Position numbers and translations under genes: made by a program. The notes beneath the pieces are model-generated. The model did no database searches, was not told where the DNA came from, and saw nothing but the letters and a program-made list of their open reading frames with translations. A stretch of DNA of 6,784 bases from the NCBI GenBank assembly GCA_020216575.1, contig JAIUYC010000210.1, positions 1-6,784 of the forward strand, given 5' to 3'. This stretch comes from Coleofasciculus sp. S288 (GTDB lineage: Bacteria > Cyanobacteriota > Cyanobacteriia > Cyanobacteriales > Coleofasciculaceae). Position 1 is the first letter of the stretch. Every line of letters starts with the position of its first letter. Of the stretch, positions 3,801 to 6,784 are shown piece after piece.

Positions 3801-6784
3801 CTTGAGAATGAAACCTTGACAATACACTTAAAGCCAACTCCCCAAATTGATAACCAGATTCAATGTCGAGTACTACCCCGCACAAAATCATTCCGTAAGT
3901 CGCATAAGCAAAAGCAGATAAGGGAACATTTCCATACTTGATTGATAAATTAACTTGTTTGAACGCAATCAGCACCAGCAGTTCGGGAGCCGCTCTATAG
4001 CTGGCAGAAGCGACACTTGAAAGAATACGCATAACTGCCAATTTTTCCGGCTCTTTCATCATCGGCAGCTCGATTAAGTCCTCGATTCGCTTCCCAGCCA
4101 AATTTGATGCTGTTTCCTCCAGTCGTCGCTGAATATCTAACGGACTTGGCTGTTCAGGAAATTCCATGCCAAACAACTTCAGAACAGCTAGCGCGGTATT
4201 AACGGCTAATAGAGGTTTGCTCTGTGAAATTCGAGCTTGGATTTTCACCTCATAGACTTTCACTTTGTCCAGAAGTGTTTTGGCTTGTTGCAGAACACTA
4301 TCAGCCAATTCCTCCATCTGCTCCAAGTCACCGCTCAGAAATGCTGCCTCGGTTGTTTCCTCATGTAGCGCTAATGTCAGTTCATACTGCGTCTGCCAAC
4401 TATCTGCTGCCAACAGTTTCATTCCCACCGTTAAATATTGAACAGCAGCCGCATAAGCCGTTGAAGTTTTCGCTTTACGTCCAGCAATCAGATTGAGCTT
4501 CGCCAGTTCCTCCCGCTCCGTTTGATGAGTAATTAATTCCACCCCAATATTGAGCTGGTTGACAATATCAAAAATCTTCTCGTCTCGTTCCTCTTCTGGA
4601 GTATTACTCAACAGTAGCCGTCCAATTTGCAGATGAGTTAATTGTTTCTGGTCTTCTGGAATCAGAAAATAGGCGGCTTGCTGTACTCGGTCATGTAAGA
4701 ACTTGTAAATGGGTAATTGGTGATTGGTAATTGGTGATTGGTAATTGGTAATTGGTGATTGAGGAGATTCTGGCTCCTTCTCTATGACTGTTTGCGTAGC
4801 ATCCGGGTAGCGCGTTGACTCATTTGCATCTGACTGGAAGAATTTGTAACCTTCACTAATAGGAATAACTAGCCCCTCTTGCAACGCTCTCCACAGGTCA
4901 GCCGCTGTTTCAGCCTGAGATTTTTCATGCACAATCGCTAGAGTGGCTAAGTCAAATTGGTTGCCAATACAAGCAGCCAGCTTCATAACCGCTTGGGTCG
5001 TTATGGATAGTTTTTGCAACTGAAGCGCTAGAAACTCGACCACATCATCACTAACTGTTAGTGCCCTCACTTGGGCAATGTCATACTGCCATCTCCCCTT
5101 ACTAAGGGAGGACTGAGAGAAGTCAAACGAAATTAGCCCATCTTCATACAGTGATTTGAGAAATTGATTGCTAAAGAAGGGGTTGCCTTTGGTTTTGGCT
5201 AGCACCAGTTCTGTTAAAGGAACTGCTTGTTCTGGTGGACAGGAGAGGGTATCAGCAATCAGACGATTCAGGGAAGGTTGGTCTAGGGGGGCTAAGGTAA
5301 TTTGATTGACGATGGGACAGGCATCTTGCTTATCATCCTTAGCTTTCCGAATTTCATCCAACGTTAACATTAGAGGATGTGCGGGACTCACTTCGTTATC
5401 TCGATAAGCTCCTATTAGTAACAAATAGCGCGTCTCTGTCTCGCTCAGGAGCAATTGCATCAACTTCAAAGATGCTGAATCTGCCCACTGCAAATCATCG
5501 AGAAAAATGACTAAGGGATGCTCTTTTATCGCAAACACCCGGATAAACTTTTGAAATAGCAAATTGAAGCGATTTTGAGCGGCACTCCCCTCTAGTTCTG
5601 GGACAGGTGGCTGCTTGTCGATGAGGAACTCTAGTTCTGGGATGACATTAATAATAACCTGGCCATTCTCACCCAAAGCCTTTAATAGTTTGGCTTTCCA
5701 CTTCTGCACCTCGTCGGCAGTTTCAGTAAGCAGTTGCCGTATCAGATTTTGGAGTGCCTGAACCCAAGCAGAGAAGGGAATATCGCGCTTGAATTGGTCA
5801 AATTTCCCTTTGATGAAGTAACCCCGTTGCCGCACAATCGGCTTGTGGACTTCATTGACGACGGCAGTCTTCCCAATCCCGGAAAAACCCGCCACCAGCA
5901 TCAATTCAATTTTGGATTTTGGATTTTGGACTTCGGCGTGAGCGCTCAGTCGAACGATTTTGGATTGAGTGTTCTCCTCTATCTCCGCATCCCTGTGTCT
6001 GCGTGTCTCCGCGTCCCCACGTCCCCGCGTCCCCCCATCTTCTCTCCCAGCTACTCGCTCAAAAGCTGCCAGCAGGGTTGCCACTTCTGCTTCTCTGCCG
6101 TAAAGTTTTTCTGGGATGACAAAGCGATCGGGTATATCTCGAATTCCTAGCTTAAAGGTCGTTATACTGCCTTGGGTCGAGTAGTATTCCCAACACTGTT
6201 CTAGGTCGTGTTTGATACCAACAGCCGACTGATAGCGCTCCTCTGCTGTTTTTGCCATCAGCTTTAGGACAATGTCATTCAAGCTTTGCGGAATGCTGGG
6301 ATTCACCTCGATGGGGGGAGTAGGAATCTTGGCAATATGGCAGTGGACTAACTCCATCGCGTCATTTGACTGGAAGGGAAGTTGTCCTGTCAGCAGTTCG
6401 TAGAAGGTTACTCCTAGAGAGTAAAAGTCGCTACGGTAGTCAATGCCCCGATTCATGCGTCCCGTTTGTTCCGGAGACATATAAGCCAGGGTTCCTTCTA
6501 ACAGATTGGGGTTTTGAATCTCCTGGTTTTCTCGGGGTAAAAGCGAGGAAATGCTGAAGTCGATAAGTTTGATTTGCTTGGTTTCCGGGTTAATCAGAAT
6601 ATTGTGAGGCTTAATATCTTTGTGAATAATCCGGTATGAATAGAGTCCTTTTAGAGTTTCGGCAATCTGGATGGCAATGTTGAGAAATTCGCTCAAGGCA
6701 TCAGGAATTAGAAACGGGCAAGTCTTTCCCTCGGAAGAGGTGATGTAGTTAGAGAGGGCAATACCCCCGAAATCTTCCATGACT
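811..6784 (-). CDS. Giant hybrid Ser/Thr kinase - ATPase - GAF - PAS - histidine kinase (HstK-like), 5' end missing
   Basis: This is a cytoplasmic signal-transduction protein joining a eukaryotic-type Ser/Thr kinase to a histidine kinase, as in cyanobacterial HstK proteins. Numbering starts at the first in-window Met (6780). The frame stays open to the edge (a GTC codon precedes it), and MEDFGG lies inside the kinase fold, so the N-lobe, with the Gly loop and ATP lysine, is cut off. Domains in order: Ser/Thr kinase to about 200 (HKDIKPHN with D55 and N60, D74 in DFS, SPE at 102-104); AAA/STAND-like ATPase about 225-500 (Walker A GFSGIGKT with K304, Walker B LDD with D428-D429); long helical, TPR-like region about 690-1300; GAF about 1330-1495; PAS about 1500-1625 ending DISDRKQ; coiled coil about 1628-1670; histidine kinase with H1682 (AHEINTP), N1890, D1918 (DSGQGIP), FEPFFTTK and GEGSGLGL at 1942-1949. 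No transmembrane segment or signal peptide is apparent. Repeat-derived linkers sit at about 245-292 and 673-690. The input signal and Ser/Thr substrates are unknown. Confidence 0.96.
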   Translation of the reverse strand, partial: VMEDFGGIALSNYITSSEGKTCPFLIPDALSEFLNIAIQIAETLKGLYSYRIIHKDIKPHNILINPETKQIKLIDFSISSLLPRENQEIQNPNLLEGTLAYMSPEQTGRMNRGIDYRSDFYSLGVTFYELLTGQLPFQSNDAMELVHCHIAKIPTPPIEVNPSIPQSLNDIVLKLMAKTAEERYQSAVGIKHDLEQCWEYYSTQGSITTFKLGIRDIPDRFVIPEKLYGREAEVATLLAAFERVAGREDGGTRGRGDAETRRHRDAEIEENTQSKIVRLSAHAEVQNPKSKIELMLVAGFSGIGKTAVVNEVHKPIVRQRGYFIKGKFDQFKRDIPFSAWVQALQNLIRQLLTETADEVQKWKAKLLKALGENGQVIINVIPELEFLIDKQPPVPELEGSAAQNRFNLLFQKFIRVFAIKEHPLVIFLDDLQWADSASLKLMQLLLSETETRYLLLIGAYRDNEVSPAHPLMLTLDEIRKAKDDKQDACPIVNQITLAPLDQPSLNRLIADTLSCPPEQAVPLTELVLAKTKGNPFFSNQFLKSLYEDGLISFDFSQSSLSKGRWQYDIAQVRALTVSDDVVEFLALQLQKLSITTQAVMKLAACIGNQFDLATLAIVHEKSQAETAADLWRALQEGLVIPISEGYKFFQSDANESTRYPDATQTVIEKEPESPQSPITNYQSPITNHQLPIYKFLHDRVQQAAYFLIPEDQKQLTHLQIGRLLLSNTPEEERDEKIFDIVNQLNIGVELITHQTEREELAKLNLIAGRKAKTSTAYAAAVQYLTVGMKLLAADSWQTQYELTLALHEETTEAAFLSGDLEQMEELADSVLQQAKTLLDKVKVYEVKIQARISQSKPLLAVNTALAVLKLFGMEFPEQPSPLDIQRRLEETASNLAGKRIEDLIELPMMKEPEKLAVMRILSSVASASYRAAPELLVLIAFKQVNLSIKYGNVPLSAFAYATYGMILCGVVLDIESGYQFGELALSVLSRFHSQELKAKTFLVVGFLIGHWKEHIRNTLTLFQAGYQSGLESGDLEYSSYCASFYCKHSYFMGKDLTVLEKDMKNYGNSIEQLRQTTTIYYHKIFQQTVSNLIGHADDTIRLIGDFYNEEQFLPLHLEENDRNAVNFLFLNKLILCYLFGHFPQAVENAVEAEKYLDSITGMYAVPLFHFYDSLAQLAVYAESSPSEQKSIVEKVVANQEKMKTWADCAPMNHLHKFYLVEAERYRVLESYVEAMDYYDKAIALAKEHEYINEEALANELAAKFYLSWGKEKIASVYLTDAYYAYARWGAEAKVEDLEQRYPQLLAPILNQKMSRQTSGTVGSLSVEGSAILDLATVLKASQALSGEIQLDKLLSRLMQVALENAGAEKCILILSKAGKLAIEATQVNGMAEATVLQSIPVEQSQELPVTLINYVDRTSETIVLDDARTETTFAADSYIIQHQLKSVLCTPLLNQGKLIGILYLENNLISGAFTSDRLEVLNVLSSQAAISIANAQLYTEVRESERRLAQYLEAMPVGVSVHTPTGEIYYANQAARQLLGMNVLQDANAEQLSQAYQVYRAGTNQLYPTDQLPIVRSLSGQRAKADDLELHQPDKIIPLDVSTTPIFDETGNLVYAIATFQDISDRKQSEKLLTEYNRTLELQVTERTQELKNTLNHLKATQDELIQSEKMAALGQLVAGVAHEINTPLGAIRSSVTNIAEFLSENLEQLPKFFQTLSKERQRDFFTLMQKSIQQPISLSTKEKRQIKKDLKAQLESHSIANADSLASTLVTIRVYDGIEPFLPLFNAPDSETILKTAYQFATLQRSTRTITTAIDRAAKVVFALKSYARYDQSGEKVQAQVVEGIETVLILYHNQLKQGVDVIKNYEKSLPSIQCYPDELNQVWTNLIHNALQAMNNQGTLTIDVRQQNGNLLVSIRDSGQGIPPEIMPRIFEPFFTTKPAGEGSGLGLDIVKKILEKHEGKISVESEPGQTTFTVSLPIHPTNTIEIV
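1931..1938. repeat. HIP1 octamer GCGATCGC
   Basis: Perfect copy of the highly iterated palindrome common in cyanobacterial genomes, inside the end of the PAS-coding part of the kinase gene. It supports a cyanobacterial origin. Confidence 0.9.
2052..2059. repeat. HIP1 octamer GCGATCGC
   Basis: Second perfect HIP1 palindrome, within the PAS-coding part of the kinase gene. Confidence 0.9.
2353..2360. repeat. HIP1 octamer GCGATCGC
   Basis: Third perfect HIP1 palindrome, within the C-terminal part of the GAF-coding region. Confidence 0.9.
4714..4762. repeat. In-frame heptamer tandem repeat, TRATTGG x 7 (STRR type)
   Basis: Seven contiguous 7-bp units alternate between TAATTGG and TGATTGG. Six match TRATTGG exactly and the last (4756-4762) differs only in its final base. 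On the coding strand three units equal 21 bp or seven codons, so the protein shows a seven-residue period: QSPITNY, QSPITNH, then QLPI (about residues 674-691). Such short tandemly repeated heptamers are known from filamentous cyanobacteria, usually between genes. Here the array is inside an open frame, directly before the conserved YKFLHDRVQQAAY segment (Y692). Confidence 0.93.
5909..5936. repeat. In-frame heptamer tandem repeat, ATTTTGG x 3 plus one degenerate unit
   Basis: Three perfect ATTTTGG units (5909-5929) are followed by a diverged unit ACTTCGG (5930-5936). A further isolated ATTTTGG lies at 5957-5963. On the coding strand this is CCAAAAT repeated, encoding NPKSKIE and, at the isolated copy, QSKI. 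It ends two codons before the conserved LVAGFSGIGKT Walker A segment of the ATPase domain. Confidence 0.88.
5981..6044. repeat. Degenerate GC-rich octamer tandem repeat, RTCYCCGC-like, about 8 units
   Basis: Read in 8-bp steps from 5981 the units are ATCTCCGC, ATCCCTGT, GTCTGCGT, GTCTCCGC, GTCCCCAC, GTCCCCGC, GTCCCCCC and ATCTTCTC. All fit a loose RTCYCCGC pattern. The run is much richer in G+C than its surroundings. In the kinase gene frame it encodes a charged, low-complexity stretch rich in Arg, Asp, Glu and Gly (about residues 247-266). With the ATTTTGG array it forms an insertion of roughly 45-50 residues ahead of Walker A. Confidence 0.82.

Noticed and set aside
3081..4496. Plus-strand open frames at 3081-3386 and 4224-4496
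   Set aside because: Antisense to the long helical repeat region, no recognisable motif; shadows of the real gene.
4714..4762. Heptamer array as a CRISPR array
   Set aside because: Units are contiguous 7-bp repeats without spacers and lie in an open reading frame, so this is a simple tandem repeat.
5734..6150. Plus-strand open frame of 138 codons opposite the ATPase region
   Set aside because: Its product is largely the repeat arrays read on the wrong strand (FGFWILDFG and Pro/Arg-rich runs). The opposite frame carries a conserved Walker A and is clearly the real gene.
6366..6557. Plus-strand open frame opposite the Ser/Thr kinase
   Set aside because: Fully antisense to the conserved activation-segment region (SPEQTGR, SDFYSLG).
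6778..6780. ATG at 6780 as the true start of the giant kinase
   Set aside because: The frame continues open upstream, and MEDFGG corresponds to the hinge region inside a kinase domain. The N-lobe must be encoded beyond the window edge, so this Met is internal.

Overview
The window looks like cyanobacterial chromosome, probably from a filamentous, signalling-rich lineage. Three things point there: three perfect HIP1 octamers (GCGATCGC), short tandem heptamer repeats of the STRR type, and a very large hybrid Ser/Thr kinase - ATPase - GAF - PAS - histidine kinase of the HstK type. This is inferred from sequence character only; no species can be named.

All real genes lie on the minus strand, so transcription runs from right to left. 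At the right, 6784-811 holds most of one giant signalling gene. At least 1990 codons are visible, and the start lies beyond the right edge. A 72-bp spacer (739-810) with a strong Shine-Dalgarno and no recognisable terminator follows. Next comes a complete single-domain receiver gene (738-343). A second receiver gene (346-1) starts inside the stop codon of the first through an ATGA overlap, and it runs off the left edge directly after its KPW motif.

The likely logic is a two-component operon. The giant kinase combines a eukaryotic-type Ser/Thr kinase, a STAND/AAA-like ATPase with a long helical repeat region, GAF and PAS sensor domains and a C-terminal histidine kinase. The two receivers encoded next to it have complete phospho-acceptor pockets and are its obvious candidate partners. 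They align without gaps over 115 residues at about 51% identity, so they are a tandem duplication, possibly giving a branched output.

The oddest structure lies inside the giant gene. Low-complexity DNA repeats of three kinds (TRATTGG heptamers, ATTTTGG heptamers, RTCYCCGC-like octamers) sit in frame at two domain junctions. One array lies just before the ATPase Walker A motif, the other just before a conserved helical segment. The overall architecture is a known cyanobacterial one. The repeat-built linkers, the duplicated receiver pair and the HIP1 clustering are the parts worth a second look. The only non-coding stretch is the 72-bp spacer.
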